Assembly: GCF_015680235.1 (NCBI RefSeq)
Contig: NZ_JADLJL010000016.1
Coordinates: 45,915-109,914, forward strand
DNA: 64,000 bases
Direction: 5' to 3'
Origin: Pseudomonas guariconensis
GTDB taxonomy: Bacteria > Pseudomonadota > Gammaproteobacteria > Pseudomonadales > Pseudomonadaceae
Position numbers and translations under genes: made by a program. This document shows, in pieces, positions 45,397-54,039 of the stretch (position 1 is the stretch's first letter; every line of letters starts with the position of its first letter). The notes under the pieces are model-generated. The model worked only from the letters and a program-made list of their open reading frames with translations, was not told the DNA's origin and ran no database searches.

Positions 45397-48300
45397 ATGC
45401 ACTTGCTGCGGACCCAGCCCGGCGGCTTCGTGCCGGACGACAGCATCGCCGACCTCGGCCAGACGCCTGCCGAGCTGGTAATCCTCTGCAGCGGCGACTC
45501 GCACCTGGCGCTGCTCGCCGAAACCGCCGAGCAATTGCCGGAGGATTTCCCTAGCCTGCGCCTGGCCAACCCTATGCAGGTGCAGAACCACGCCTCGGTC
45601 GATCTTTATGTAGACCAGGTGCTGCGCCACGCGAAGGTGATCCTGGTATCGCTGCATGGCGGAGTCGGCTATTGGCGCTATGGTGTGGAGCAACTGGTGG
45701 CGCTGGCCGCCCGTGGCGTGCAGCTGATCCTGGTGCCCGGGGACGACCGCCCGGACCCTGAACTGACCGGCCTGGGCACGGTGACCGGCGCACAGGCTGA
45801 ACGCCTGTGGCATTACCTGCGCCAGGGGGGCAAGGCCAATGCCCTGAACCTGTTCAACTGCCTGGCGAGCCTCTGGCTGGAGCGTGATTACGCCTGGGAC
45901 GAGCCGCACTCCTTGCCCCGCACCAGCGTCTACCACCCCGGCAAGCCCCGCGCGACCCTCCAGGATTGGTATGCCCAGTGGCACCCCGAGCGACCTGTGG
46001 CGCCGGTGCTGTTCTATCGCTCGCACCTGCAGGCGGCCAATACCTCGTTCATCGATGTGTTCTGCCAGCGCCTGCAGGCCGCGGGGCTCAACCCGCTGCC
46101 AATCGCCGTGGCCAGCCTCAAGGAGGCAGCCTGCCTGGCGCAAGTCGAGGCCTGGCTGGACGAGGCCGGGGCCGAAGTGGTGATCAATACCACCGGCTTT
46201 GCCCTGTCCAGCCCGGAGCAGCCCAATCTGCGTCCCCTGCGGCGTGACATCCCGGTGCTCCAGGCGATCTGCGCCCAGGACAATCAGCCGGCCTGGGAGG
46301 ACAGCGAACAGGGCTTGGGCGCCCGCGACCTGGCCATGCATATCGTCTTGCCGGAGCTGGATGGACGCATCATCACCCGGCCGGTCAGCTTCAAGGATCT
46401 GGCCTGGCGCAGCGAACGCAGCCAGTCGGATGTGGTCTGCTACCGCGCCCACCCCGAGCGCATGGACTTCGTCGCCGAACTGGCACGTCGCTGGGTAATG
46501 TTGGCGCGCCTGCCCAATGCGCAGAAGCGGGTGGCTCTGGTGCTGGCCAACTACCCGACGCGCGATGGGCGCATCGGCAACGGCGTTGGCCTGGACACCC
46601 CCGGTGCCGCGCTGAATATCCTCCAGGCCCTGCAAGGGCAGGGCTACTCGGTAACCGACCTCCCGCAAAGCGGCACCCTCTTGATCCACCAGTTGCTGGG
46701 TGGCGTGACCAACGACCTGGACCACCTCGACCAGCGCCCCTGTGCCCAGAGCCTGAGCCTGGCCGACTACCAGCAGGCCTTTGCCTCGCTGCCGCAGGCG
46801 AACCAGCAGGCAGTGCTGGAGCGTTGGGGCTCGCCGGAACAGGACCCGATGTTCCGCAGTGGCCGGATGATGATCGCCGGCCTGCGCTATGGCCTGACCT
46901 TCGTCGGCATCCAGCCCGCCCGCGGCTACCAAGTTGACCCCAGCGCGGTCTACCACGACCCGGACTTGGTGCCGCCGCATGGCTACCTGGCGTTCCACTT
47001 CTGGCTGCGCAACGGCTATGCCGCCGACGCAGTGATCCATGTCGGCAAGCACGGCAACCTTGAATGGCTGCCCGGCAAGGGCGTCGGCTTGTCTGCCGAG
47101 TGCTGGCCGGACGCGTTGCTCGGCCCGCTGCCGAACATCTATCCGTTCATCGTCAACGACCCGGGCGAGGGCGCCCAGGCCAAGCGCCGGACCCAGGCGG
47201 TGATCATCGACCACCTCATGCCGCCGCTGACCCGCGCCGAAACCTACGGGCCGCTGCGCCACCTGGAGCGTCTGGCCGACGAATACTACGAGGCGCAGTT
47301 GCTCGACCCGCGCCGGGCTCGCGAACTGCAGCGAGATATTCTCGAGCTGGTCAAGGCCAACCATATCGACCGTGAACTTCAGCTCGAGGGGCAACTGGAC
47401 GATGCCGCGCTGTGGTTGCCGCGGTTGGATACCTACCTGTGCGACTTGAAGGAGTCGCAGATCCGCGATGGCCTGCACGTGTTCGGGCTGTCGCCGCGAG
47501 GGCGTTTGCGCCGCGACACCCTGCTGGCCCTGCTACGTGTCGAGCGGGGCGACGGCAAAGGCGCGAATGCAAGCCTTGTCCGCGCTCTGGCCAAGGCCAT
47601 GGCCCTGGGTTTCGACCCGTTGGACTGTGACCTCGGTCAACCGTGGCAAGGCCCGCGGCCGCAACGTTTGCAAGTGCTCGACGATGCGATCTGGCGCACC
47701 TATGGCGATACCCGCGAGCGCCTCGAGCTCTTGGCCTTGGCACTGATCGAGCAGGCCTTGGCGGGCCAGTTACAATTACCCGACGAACCCGCCTGGCAAC
47801 CGGTCGCGACAGTGCTCCAGGCCTTGGTCGACACGCTGGCGCCGACACTGGACGGCTGCGGCGCCGCGGAAATCGACGGCCTGCTGGCCGCGTTGGCCGG
47901 GCGCTTCGTTCCAGCAGGCCCGAGCGGCGCGCCCAGCCGCGGGCGCCTGGACGTTCTGCCCACGGGCCGCAACTTCTATACCGTCGACGTACGCAACCTG
48001 CCCACCACCACCGCCTGGCGCCTGGGTTTCGCTTCGGCCAACCTGATCCTCGAGCGCCACCTGCAGGATCATGGCGACCACCTGCGCCAGCTCGGCCTGT
48101 CGGTATGGGGCACCGCGACCATGCGCACCGGCGGCGACGATATCGCCCAAGCCATGGCCTTGATGGGCGTGCGCCCAGTCTGGGCCACCGGCAGCCAGCG
48201 GGTCGACGATTTCGAAATCCTGCCCTTGAGCCTGCTCGATCGTCCGCGCGTGGACGTGACCCTACGCGTATCGGGTTTTTTCCGCGACGCCTTCGGCAAC

Positions 48301-49158
48301 CTGATCCGCCTGTTCGACGCCGCTGTGCAGGCGGTGGCAGCCTTGGACGAGCCTGAAGACCTCAACCCCCTGGCCGCCCGCGTGCGACGCGAACGCGAGG
48401 CGTTGCTGGCCGAAGGCGTAGACCTCGAGCAGGCAGCGCGCCAGGCTGGCTGGCGGGTGTTCGGCGCCAAGCCCGGCAGCTACGGTGCCGGCGTGCAAAA
48501 CGCCATCGATGGTCGGCTCTGGCATACCCGCGACGACCTGGCCGAGGTCTACCTCAATCATGGCGGCTATGCCTATGGCGCCGCCGACGAGGGCACCCCG
48601 GCCCGAGCTGAGTTCGCCCGGCGCTTGGGCCACGTGCAGGCGGTGCTGCACAACCAGGACAACCACGAACACGACCTGCTCGATTCCAACGACTACTACC
48701 AGTTCCAAGGCGGCATGCTCGCTGCCTCTGAAACCCTGGCCGGCAGAACCCTGGCCAGCTACCACGGCGACCACAGCCAAGCCGACCGCCCGCGCATCCG
48801 GACCCTCAAGGAAGAACTGAACCGGGTGATCCGCGCTCGAGCCTTGAACCCCAAGTGGATCGACGGCGCCAAGCGCCACGGCTACAAAGGTGCCTTCGAA
48901 CTGGCGGCGACGGTCGACAACCTATTCGCCTTCGACGCCACCACACACCTGATCGACGATCACCATTACCAATCCCTGGCCGATGCCTATGTGCTCGACC
49001 CGGCGACCCGTGACTTCATGCGCGAGCACAACCCCGAGGCCCTGCGCGACCTCACCGAACGCTTGCTCGAAGCCCAGCAGCGCGGCTTGTGGGCGGCGCC
49101 GGGCGACTATCGCCAAGCGCTCGAGGAACAACTGCTCGATGGCGAGGAACAAGCCTGA
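45397..49158 (+). CDS. cobN: cobaltochelatase large subunit CobN
   Basis: A 1253-aa large subunit that inserts cobalt into hydrogenobyrinic acid a,c-diamide in the aerobic pathway. Recognisable CobN/BchH-family stretches are SLHGGVGYWRYGVEQL, VVINTTGFALSS, LVLANYPTRDGRIGNGVGLDTPGAALNIL, HVGKHGNLEWLPGKGVGLS and RTGGDDIAQAMALMGV. Length is typical (about 1,250-1,280 aa). Lies between cobW and the ChlI-type subunit, each only 1-3 bp away. There is no cobS or cobT; ATPase partners here are of the ChlI/ChlD type. Confidence 0.96.
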   Translation: MHLLRTQPGGFVPDDSIADLGQTPAELVILCSGDSHLALLAETAEQLPEDFPSLRLANPMQVQNHASVDLYVDQVLRHAKVILVSLHGGVGYWRYGVEQLVALAARGVQLILVPGDDRPDPELTGLGTVTGAQAERLWHYLRQGGKANALNLFNCLASLWLERDYAWDEPHSLPRTSVYHPGKPRATLQDWYAQWHPERPVAPVLFYRSHLQAANTSFIDVFCQRLQAAGLNPLPIAVASLKEAACLAQVEAWLDEAGAEVVINTTGFALSSPEQPNLRPLRRDIPVLQAICAQDNQPAWEDSEQGLGARDLAMHIVLPELDGRIITRPVSFKDLAWRSERSQSDVVCYRAHPERMDFVAELARRWVMLARLPNAQKRVALVLANYPTRDGRIGNGVGLDTPGAALNILQALQGQGYSVTDLPQSGTLLIHQLLGGVTNDLDHLDQRPCAQSLSLADYQQAFASLPQANQQAVLERWGSPEQDPMFRSGRMMIAGLRYGLTFVGIQPARGYQVDPSAVYHDPDLVPPHGYLAFHFWLRNGYAADAVIHVGKHGNLEWLPGKGVGLSAECWPDALLGPLPNIYPFIVNDPGEGAQAKRRTQAVIIDHLMPPLTRAETYGPLRHLERLADEYYEAQLLDPRRARELQRDILELVKANHIDRELQLEGQLDDAALWLPRLDTYLCDLKESQIRDGLHVFGLSPRGRLRRDTLLALLRVERGDGKGANASLVRALAKAMALGFDPLDCDLGQPWQGPRPQRLQVLDDAIWRTYGDTRERLELLALALIEQALAGQLQLPDEPAWQPVATVLQALVDTLAPTLDGCGAAEIDGLLAALAGRFVPAGPSGAPSRGRLDVLPTGRNFYTVDVRNLPTTTAWRLGFASANLILERHLQDHGDHLRQLGLSVWGTATMRTGGDDIAQAMALMGVRPVWATGSQRVDDFEILPLSLLDRPRVDVTLRVSGFFRDAFGNLIRLFDAAVQAVAALDEPEDLNPLAARVRREREALLAEGVDLEQAARQAGWRVFGAKPGSYGAGVQNAIDGRLWHTRDDLAEVYLNHGGYAYGAADEGTPARAEFARRLGHVQAVLHNQDNHEHDLLDSNDYYQFQGGMLAASETLAGRTLASYHGDHSQADRPRIRTLKEELNRVIRARALNPKWIDGAKRHGYKGAFELAATVDNLFAFDATTHLIDDHHYQSLADAYVLDPATRDFMREHNPEALRDLTERLLEAQQRGLWAAPGDYRQALEEQLLDGEEQA

Positions 49159-49159
49159 A

Positions 49160-50173
49160 ATGAACGAACCCCTGCAATTCCCGCTGGCCGCCGTGGTGGG
49201 GGCCGACGACCTCAAGCTGGCCCTGTGCCTGACTGCGATCGACCCCAAGATTGGTGGTGTGCTGATCGAAGGCCCTCGGGGCATGGCCAAGAGCACCTTG
49301 GCCCGTGGCCTCGCCGACCTGTTGCAGGCGCCTGGGCACACACCGCCGTTCGTGACCCTGCCATTGGGGGCCACCGAGGAACGGCTGGTCGGCACCCTGG
49401 ACCTGGATGCCGCGCTGGGGCAGGGCAAGGCGCAGTTTTCTCCCGGCGTACTGGCCCAGGCCGATGGCGGTGTGCTTTATGTCGATGAGGTCAACCTGCT
49501 ACCCGACCCGCTGGTGGATCTGTTGCTGGACGTGGCTGCCAGCGGCACCAACCGCATCGAGCGCGATGGCATCTCGCATCGCCATGACGCCCGCTTCGTG
49601 CTGATCGGTACCATGAACCCGGAGGAAGGCGAGCTGCGCCCGCAGTTGCTTGACCGCTTCGGTCTGAATGTGGCCCTCGAAGGGCTGCCGCCACCAGAAG
49701 CGCGTCAGCAGATCATTCGCCGCCGCCTCGCCTTCGACAGCGACCCGCAGGCGTTCTGCAGGCAGTGGGCCGACGCCCAGGCACAACTGCGTGAGCGCTG
49801 TCAGGCCGCTCGCCAACGCCTGGCTCAGATTCCGCTGGATGACCAGGCCCTGGCCTGGATCACCGAAGGTTGCTTCAGCGCCGGTGTCGATGGCCTGCGC
49901 GCCGATCTGGTCTGGCTACGCGCGGCTCGGGCCCACGCCGCCTGGCGAGGGGGAGCGACGATAGAACAGGGCGACGTCCAGGCCGTGGCGGATTTCGCCT
50001 TGCGTCATCGGCGTCGCGAATCGCCACCGGCCGATGCCCCGACCAGTGCGCCGCCTCCGGATGGCGGCCATGCAGGTCCTCAGGGCGGCGAGGGCGACTG
50101 GGGGGCACTGGCGCCGCAGGCGGTCAGCAATGGTGTGCGGCGCGAGGTGCCGAACTGGGCAAAAAAGCCCTGA
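49160..50173 (+). CDS. chlI: ChlI-like AAA+ chelatase subunit (frame-0 product of chlI/chlD)
   Basis: A 337-aa AAA+ ATPase of the magnesium-chelatase/cobaltochelatase family. Walker A is LIEGPRGMAKST (near residue 35), Walker B is GVLYVDEVNLLPD, and the ChlI-type insertions GTLDLDAALGQGKAQFSPG and NPEEGELRPQLLDRFGL follow. From about residue 285 the frame runs into a Pro/Gly-rich linker, normal for ChlD between its ATPase and VWA domains, and ends NWAKKP immediately after an A_AAA_AAG heptamer. ATG 49160 lies 1 bp after the cobN stop. Without frameshifting this is a complete small subunit; with a -1 shift it becomes the N-terminal part of a ChlI-ChlD fusion. Confidence 0.9.
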   Translation: MNEPLQFPLAAVVGADDLKLALCLTAIDPKIGGVLIEGPRGMAKSTLARGLADLLQAPGHTPPFVTLPLGATEERLVGTLDLDAALGQGKAQFSPGVLAQADGGVLYVDEVNLLPDPLVDLLLDVAASGTNRIERDGISHRHDARFVLIGTMNPEEGELRPQLLDRFGLNVALEGLPPPEARQQIIRRRLAFDSDPQAFCRQWADAQAQLRERCQAARQRLAQIPLDDQALAWITEGCFSAGVDGLRADLVWLRAARAHAAWRGGATIEQGDVQAVADFALRHRRRESPPADAPTSAPPPDGGHAGPQGGEGDWGALAPQAVSNGVRREVPNWAKKP

Positions 50174-50207
50174 GCATCCGCCCGCACGCTGCACAGGAGG
50201 CGGATGC
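50144..50207 (+). promoter_or_regulatory. programmed -1 ribosomal frameshift signal
   Basis: Three elements are aligned as in dnaX. A Shine-Dalgarno-like GAGGTG lies at 50144-50149. The slippery heptamer A_AAA_AAG lies at 50161-50167, in the correct zero-frame phase (gcA AAA AAG), 11 nt after it. A perfect 9-bp stem GCATCCGCC (50174-50182) with GGCGGATGC (50199-50207) begins 6 nt after the heptamer. The zero-frame stop TGA (50171-50173) sits in the spacer. Confidence 0.85.
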
Positions 50208-50841
50208 CAGGCCACAGGCAGGAACGCTCGCCGGCGCCGCTCGAGGCCGGGCCAGTAGCGGCGGCTCGGCGCGGGTCGCCTGGCTGCCCACCTTGCTCAA
50301 GGGGCGGCCGCGGCAACGCCAGGATTTGTGTTGGCAACAGCGTCAGGCCGAGGCGCCGCAGCTGTGGCTGGTGATCGTCGATGCCTCGGCATCCACCCGA
50401 CGCAACCAGGCGTTGGCCCACGCCAAGGGGCTGCTGGCCGAACTGTTCGACCAGGCCTACCGTCAGCGTGCCCGCCTGGCCCTGCTGACCGCCAGCGGTG
50501 GTGCGCCGCGCTGGCAGCGTCATGGGCTCAAGGCATCGGCGGCCCTGCAACCGTGGTTGCAGGCGCTGGGTGCAGGCGGCGGTACGCCGCTGATCGCTGC
50601 ATTGGAAGACGCGCGGCGCTGGCTGCTGGCGCGCGACAAGCGCCACCCCCAGGAAACCCGGCGCTGCCTGGTGCTCACCGATGGCCGTCTGCAACGCTGG
50701 AGCCCCCTTCAGCCGATGCCGTGTGCGACGGTGCTGGTGGACATGGAGCGGGCGGCGGTGCGTGTGGGGCGGGGGCGGCAACTGGCCACGCAACTGCAGG
50801 CCGAATATTGGCACATCGAGCAGTTCAAACCGTTGGGCTGA
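50167..50841 (+). CDS. chlD: ChlD-like VWA chelatase domain, read by -1 frameshift from chlI
   Basis: This -1 frame continues the upstream ORF to give a 560-aa ChlI-ChlD-type product (336 residues before the shift, 224 after). The segment holds a VWA domain with the MIDAS motif DASAS (IVDASASTRRNQ), then GGGTPLIAALEDARRW and LVLTDGRLQRW. It ends EYWHIEQFKPLG. No ATG, GTG or TTG occurs in this frame from the slippery site to the VWA domain; the only upstream candidate is a TTG at 49870 inside the chlI coding region, giving non-family sequence. Independent initiation is therefore unlikely. The fused protein would be the medium subunit working with CobN and the shorter ChlI form. Confidence 0.88.
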   Translation, partial: ALSIRPHAAQEADARPQAGTLAGAARGRASSGGSARVAWLPTLLKGRPRQRQDLCWQQRQAEAPQLWLVIVDASASTRRNQALAHAKGLLAELFDQAYRQRARLALLTASGGAPRWQRHGLKASAALQPWLQALGAGGGTPLIAALEDARRWLLARDKRHPQETRRCLVLTDGRLQRWSPLQPMPCATVLVDMERAAVRVGRGRQLATQLQAEYWHIEQFKPLG

Positions 50842-50914
50842 TCACGCTTAGGAAGTATCGGCTGCGACAATAAGCCGCAAATAAAAAGTTGCCAGCAGGG
50901 CAGAGGGAAAGTTG

Positions 50915-50944
50915 CACAAGTGCGTGAGCGGGCACGCACTTGTG
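50915..50944. terminator. bidirectional hairpin between chlD and the convergent small gene
   Basis: CACAAGTGCGTG (50915-50926) and CACGCACTTGTG (50933-50944) form a perfect 12-bp stem with a 6-nt loop between two convergent genes. No T-run on the + side; short CTTTCCC on the minus side. Confidence 0.65.
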
Positions 50945-50957
50945 TTGGCCGTCGATA

Positions 50958-51224
50958 TTATTCAGGCATCGACCAAGGTTGCAGGTCATACCCTTTTTCG
51001 CAAAGTTCGGCACGCACTTCCTCGATCAGGCTGGCCCATTGCGCAGGGTCGGAATAGATACGCGAGGATACTTGCTTGCTGCCGATACGCGTGCTGGTCC
51101 GGTCGATCACTGCCAGGCTTAGCTCACCAGTACCGTTGGGTGCATCCCAGGCTACGCACTGGAAGGGTTCGAAGGCGTGGTCGGCGATCAGCAGTGCTTC
51201 GTTGACACGGAGCGGGGCGTTCAT
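50958..51224 (-). CDS. conserved-looking small protein, function unknown
   Basis: An 88-aa soluble acidic protein (MNAPLRVNEALLIADHAF ... ELCEKGYDLQPWSMPE). A mixed strand/helix pattern suggests a folded single domain; no signal peptide, membrane helix or metal motif. A weak ribosome binding site (GAGAG) precedes the ATG. Faces chlD tail to tail, with a perfect hairpin between, which supports it as a real transcription unit. Family not recognised. Confidence 0.6.
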   Translation of the reverse strand: MNAPLRVNEALLIADHAFEPFQCVAWDAPNGTGELSLAVIDRTSTRIGSKQVSSRIYSDPAQWASLIEEVRAELCEKGYDLQPWSMPE

Positions 51225-51549
51225 GGTTCGGTCTCTCTATGGTCCCAAACAGCGAAGTGATGTCCGCGTTGCTTGATAATCAGAGGTGCGCAGCGCGGGG
51301 TTATTCGTACTGATGCTCCAAGTCGGGGTTGAAGTCACACAGCCATTAAAAATTTTTTCAAAGGTCGCATGATAAGTCGCGCAACCTGTGACGCCCGAAA
51401 TGTTGAAAGATTCCCAGGTCTCCGGCGGGGGGCCGCCATTGGCGGACAAACGGTCATGGGGTTGTCGAGGTTCGTTGCTACTGTTAAGTCGGACGTTGCA
51501 ACTTACTGTTTCTACTTAAAAAACCACTTTTTGGCGCCAAGGAACAGTC
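51225..51549. other. gap upstream of the VpsR-like regulator
   Basis: AT-richer than the flanks. TGTGACG (51386-51392) resembles the TGACG copies before the polysaccharide operon. AAGGAACAG in front of ATG 51550 is the regulator's ribosome binding site. A 70-codon minus-strand frame (51237-51449) shows no protein-like pattern. No sigma-54 -24/-12 element was found. Confidence 0.3.
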
Positions 51550-52875
51550 ATGCCCGAACCGACCGCTCAACGCCGCCTGCTCATCGTCGACCCGTGCGAC
51601 GATTGCCACCGTCTACTACCGGGCCTGCGCAGCGTCGGCTGGGATGTGCACAGCTGTACCCTGGCCTTGGCGCTGGAGCAGCGGTGCGATGTCGGTCTGT
51701 TGCGCCTGCAGGCCTCGCACCTGCGTCACCCCGAAGCGGTCAAGGACTTGATCACCCGCAGCAACACCGAATGGATCGCCGTGCTCAGCGCCGAGGAGCT
51801 GCGTACGCAGAACATTGGAGATTTCGTGTGCGAGTGGTTTTTCGACTTCCACACCTTGCCGTTCGATGTGTCGCGGGTACAGGTCACCCTTGGCCGGGCC
51901 TTCGGCATGGCACGCTTGCGTGGCAAGGGCACGGTGCGGGTCGACGAGCCGGAGCACGAACTGCTCGGCGAGAGCCGCCCGATCCGCGACTTGCGCCGGT
52001 TGCTGGGCAAGTTGGCGCCGACCGAGTCACCGGTGCTGATCCAAGGCGAGAGCGGTACGGGCAAGGAATTGGTGGCGCGTACCCTGCATCGTCAGTCGCA
52101 ACGCAGCGACAAACCGTTCATCGCTATCAATTGCGGCGCCATTCCCGAGCATTTGATCCAGTCGGAGCTCTTCGGCCATGAAAAAGGCGCCTTCACCGGT
52201 GCCCACCAGCGCAAGGTGGGGCGTATCGAGGCGGCCAACGGCGGTACCCTGTTCCTCGACGAGATCGGCGACCTGCCGCTGGAGCTACAGGCCAACCTGC
52301 TGCGATTCCTGCAGGAAAAGCATATCGAGCGGGTCGGCGGGAACCAACCAATCCCCGTGGACGTCCGAGTCCTGGCCGCGACCCACGTAGACCTGGAGAA
52401 GGCCATTGTCCAGGGGCGCTTTCGGGAAGACCTTTACTACCGGTTGAACGTGTTGCAGGTTGTCACCGCGCCGCTACGTGATCGGCATGGCGACCTGTCG
52501 ATGCTGGCCAGCCACTTTGCCCATTTCTACAGCGTGGAGACCGGCCGTCGCCCACGTTCGTTCAGCGAACACGCGCTTGCGGCCATGGGCCGGCACGACT
52601 GGCCTGGGAACGTTCGCGAGTTGGCCAACCGGGTGCGGCGTGGCCTGGTACTGGCCGAAGGGCGGCAGATCGAGGCCCAGGACCTGGGGTTGCAGGGCGT
52701 CGAACAGGAGGACCAGCCTCTGGGCACCCTGGAGGACTACAAGCACCGTGCCGAGCGCCAGGCATTGTGCGACGTGCTCGACCGGCACAGTGACAACCTC
52801 AGTATCGCGGCCAAGGTGCTGGGGGTGTCCCGGCCTACGTTCTATCGCTTGTTGCACAAGCACCAGATCCGCTGA
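51550..52875 (+). CDS. VpsR-like enhancer-binding regulator with degenerate receiver
   Basis: A 441-aa NtrC-type regulator. The N-terminal 120 residues look like a receiver fold, but the phospho-acceptor position is replaced (LLRLQAS, Arg52 where Asp is expected), as in VpsR-type N-terminal domains. The AAA+ domain has Walker A GESGTGKE (166-173), an intact sigma-54 loop GAFTGA (213-218) and TLFLDEIG. A Fis-type helix-turn-helix closes the protein (NLSIAAKVLGVSRPTFYRLLHKHQI). Faces the five-gene exopolysaccharide operon tail to tail, which suggests it controls that operon. VpsR resemblance is from architecture and context. Confidence 0.88.
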   Translation: MPEPTAQRRLLIVDPCDDCHRLLPGLRSVGWDVHSCTLALALEQRCDVGLLRLQASHLRHPEAVKDLITRSNTEWIAVLSAEELRTQNIGDFVCEWFFDFHTLPFDVSRVQVTLGRAFGMARLRGKGTVRVDEPEHELLGESRPIRDLRRLLGKLAPTESPVLIQGESGTGKELVARTLHRQSQRSDKPFIAINCGAIPEHLIQSELFGHEKGAFTGAHQRKVGRIEAANGGTLFLDEIGDLPLELQANLLRFLQEKHIERVGGNQPIPVDVRVLAATHVDLEKAIVQGRFREDLYYRLNVLQVVTAPLRDRHGDLSMLASHFAHFYSVETGRRPRSFSEHALAAMGRHDWPGNVRELANRVRRGLVLAEGRQIEAQDLGLQGVEQEDQPLGTLEDYKHRAERQALCDVLDRHSDNLSIAAKVLGVSRPTFYRLLHKHQIR

Positions 52876-52918
52876 CATTCCCGGGTAACCCTGTCGTATC
52901 GACGGATGCAGGCTTTGC

Positions 52919-53028
52919 AGGAGCGGCCTTGCGCCGCGAAAGGGCTGCGGAGCAGCCCCAGGATTTTGGCCTTGATGCACCTCTGTCGGGGCTGCTTCGC
53001 AGCCCTTTCGCGGCACAAGGCCGCTCCT
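52919..53028. repeat. large REP inverted pair
   Basis: AGGAGCGGCCTTGCGCCGCG then AAAGGGCTGCGGAGCAGCCCC at the left are mirrored by GGGGCTGCTTCGCAGCCCTTT then CGCGGCACAAGGCCGCTCCT at the right, about 40 bp per arm. Lies between the convergent regulator and epimerase genes and could end transcription from both sides. Confidence 0.85.
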
Positions 53029-53052
53029 ACAGGGGCTGGGTGTGGCGCGGGG

Positions 53053-54003
53053 TTACCGGCGATCAGCGTTCTTGAGACTGGCCAAAAGGCGCGTCAGCCC
53101 TTGTTCCAGCCCGGTCACCGTGGGCAGGGCGAACTGGCCCAGCAGGCGACTGTTGTCGGCACGGGAATGGCGGATATCGCCCGGGCGCCCGGCATCGTAG
53201 CGCAGCTCGGGGGTCTTACCGGTGGCCTGGCTCAGGGCTGCGACCAGGTCATTGAGGCTGGTGGCGCGGTTGAGCCCGACGTTCACCGGCTCCGGACTGA
53301 TCGCCTGGCTTTGCACGGCCTGGACCAGAATCTGCACGAGATCGGCGACATAGACGAAGTCTCGGGTCTGTTCGCCATCGCCGTAGATGGTGATCGGGCT
53401 GTCGGTATTGACCCGCTCGCTGAAGATGCTGATGACCCCGGAGTAGGGCGAGCTTGGGTCCTGACGCGGACCGAAGATATTGAAAAAGCGCAGAATCACC
53501 GGTTCCAGGCCGTGCTGGCGCTGGTAGAACCCCAGGCAGTGTTCGCTGGCGAGCTTGTCGAAGGCGTAGGGGGTCAAGGGCATCTTGGGCGTGTCTTCAT
53601 GAATGGCGCTGCCCTGGCCGTTGCTGCCGTAGATGGCCGCGCTGGAGGCGAACACCACCCGTTTGATCCCCCGTTCGCGCATGGCCTCGCACAGGTTCAA
53701 GGTACCGATGAAGTTGCTCTGGTGGGTGCGCAGCGGGTCGTCCACCGATGCTTGCACGGAGGCCACGGCGGCCAGATGGACCACCGCCGTGCAATGCTTC
53801 AGGGACTGGGCGACCGTTTCGGCATCGGCGACATCGCCAATGACCACGTTCAGGCGTGGGTTGTCGACGGGCAGGTTGCTCAACTTGCCGGTCGACAGAT
53901 CGTCCAGCACCCGCACGCAATGGCCTTTTTCCAGCAGGGCTTCGACCAGGTGCGAGCCGATGAAGCCGGCCCCGCCGGTAACCAGGATTTTCTCGGAAGG
54001 CAT
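53053..54003 (-). CDS. NAD-dependent sugar-nucleotide epimerase (GalE/WbpP-like)
   Basis: A 316-aa extended short-chain dehydrogenase. NAD-binding GGAGFIGSHL is at residues 10-19; the catalytic Tyr-Lys pair is in YAFDK, with the serine region FASSAAIYG. RFFNIFGPRQDPSSPYSGVIS and YGDGEQTRDFVYVADLV are typical of UDP-sugar 4-epimerases. It likely makes or converts the nucleotide sugar for the polysaccharide assembled by the genes upstream. Last gene of the operon, 36 bp after the adaptor gene. Exact substrate cannot be told. Confidence 0.92.
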   Translation of the reverse strand: MPSEKILVTGGAGFIGSHLVEALLEKGHCVRVLDDLSTGKLSNLPVDNPRLNVVIGDVADAETVAQSLKHCTAVVHLAAVASVQASVDDPLRTHQSNFIGTLNLCEAMRERGIKRVVFASSAAIYGSNGQGSAIHEDTPKMPLTPYAFDKLASEHCLGFYQRQHGLEPVILRFFNIFGPRQDPSSPYSGVISIFSERVNTDSPITIYGDGEQTRDFVYVADLVQILVQAVQSQAISPEPVNVGLNRATSLNDLVAALSQATGKTPELRYDAGRPGDIRHSRADNSRLLGQFALPTVTGLEQGLTRLLASLKNADRR

Positions 54004-54039
54004 TGTTGCTTACTCCACGATTGGATGAGACCCACCGGG

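Noticed and set aside
49870..50160. Separate TTG-initiated start for ChlD inside chlI
   Set aside because: The translation before 50161 is Arg/Gly-rich out-of-frame sequence unlike any ChlD N terminus, and the frameshift signal explains the joining far better.
51237..51449. 70-aa minus-strand frame upstream of the VpsR-like gene
   Set aside because: Residue pattern is not protein-like, ribosome binding site is lacking, and it covers the regulator's probable promoter.
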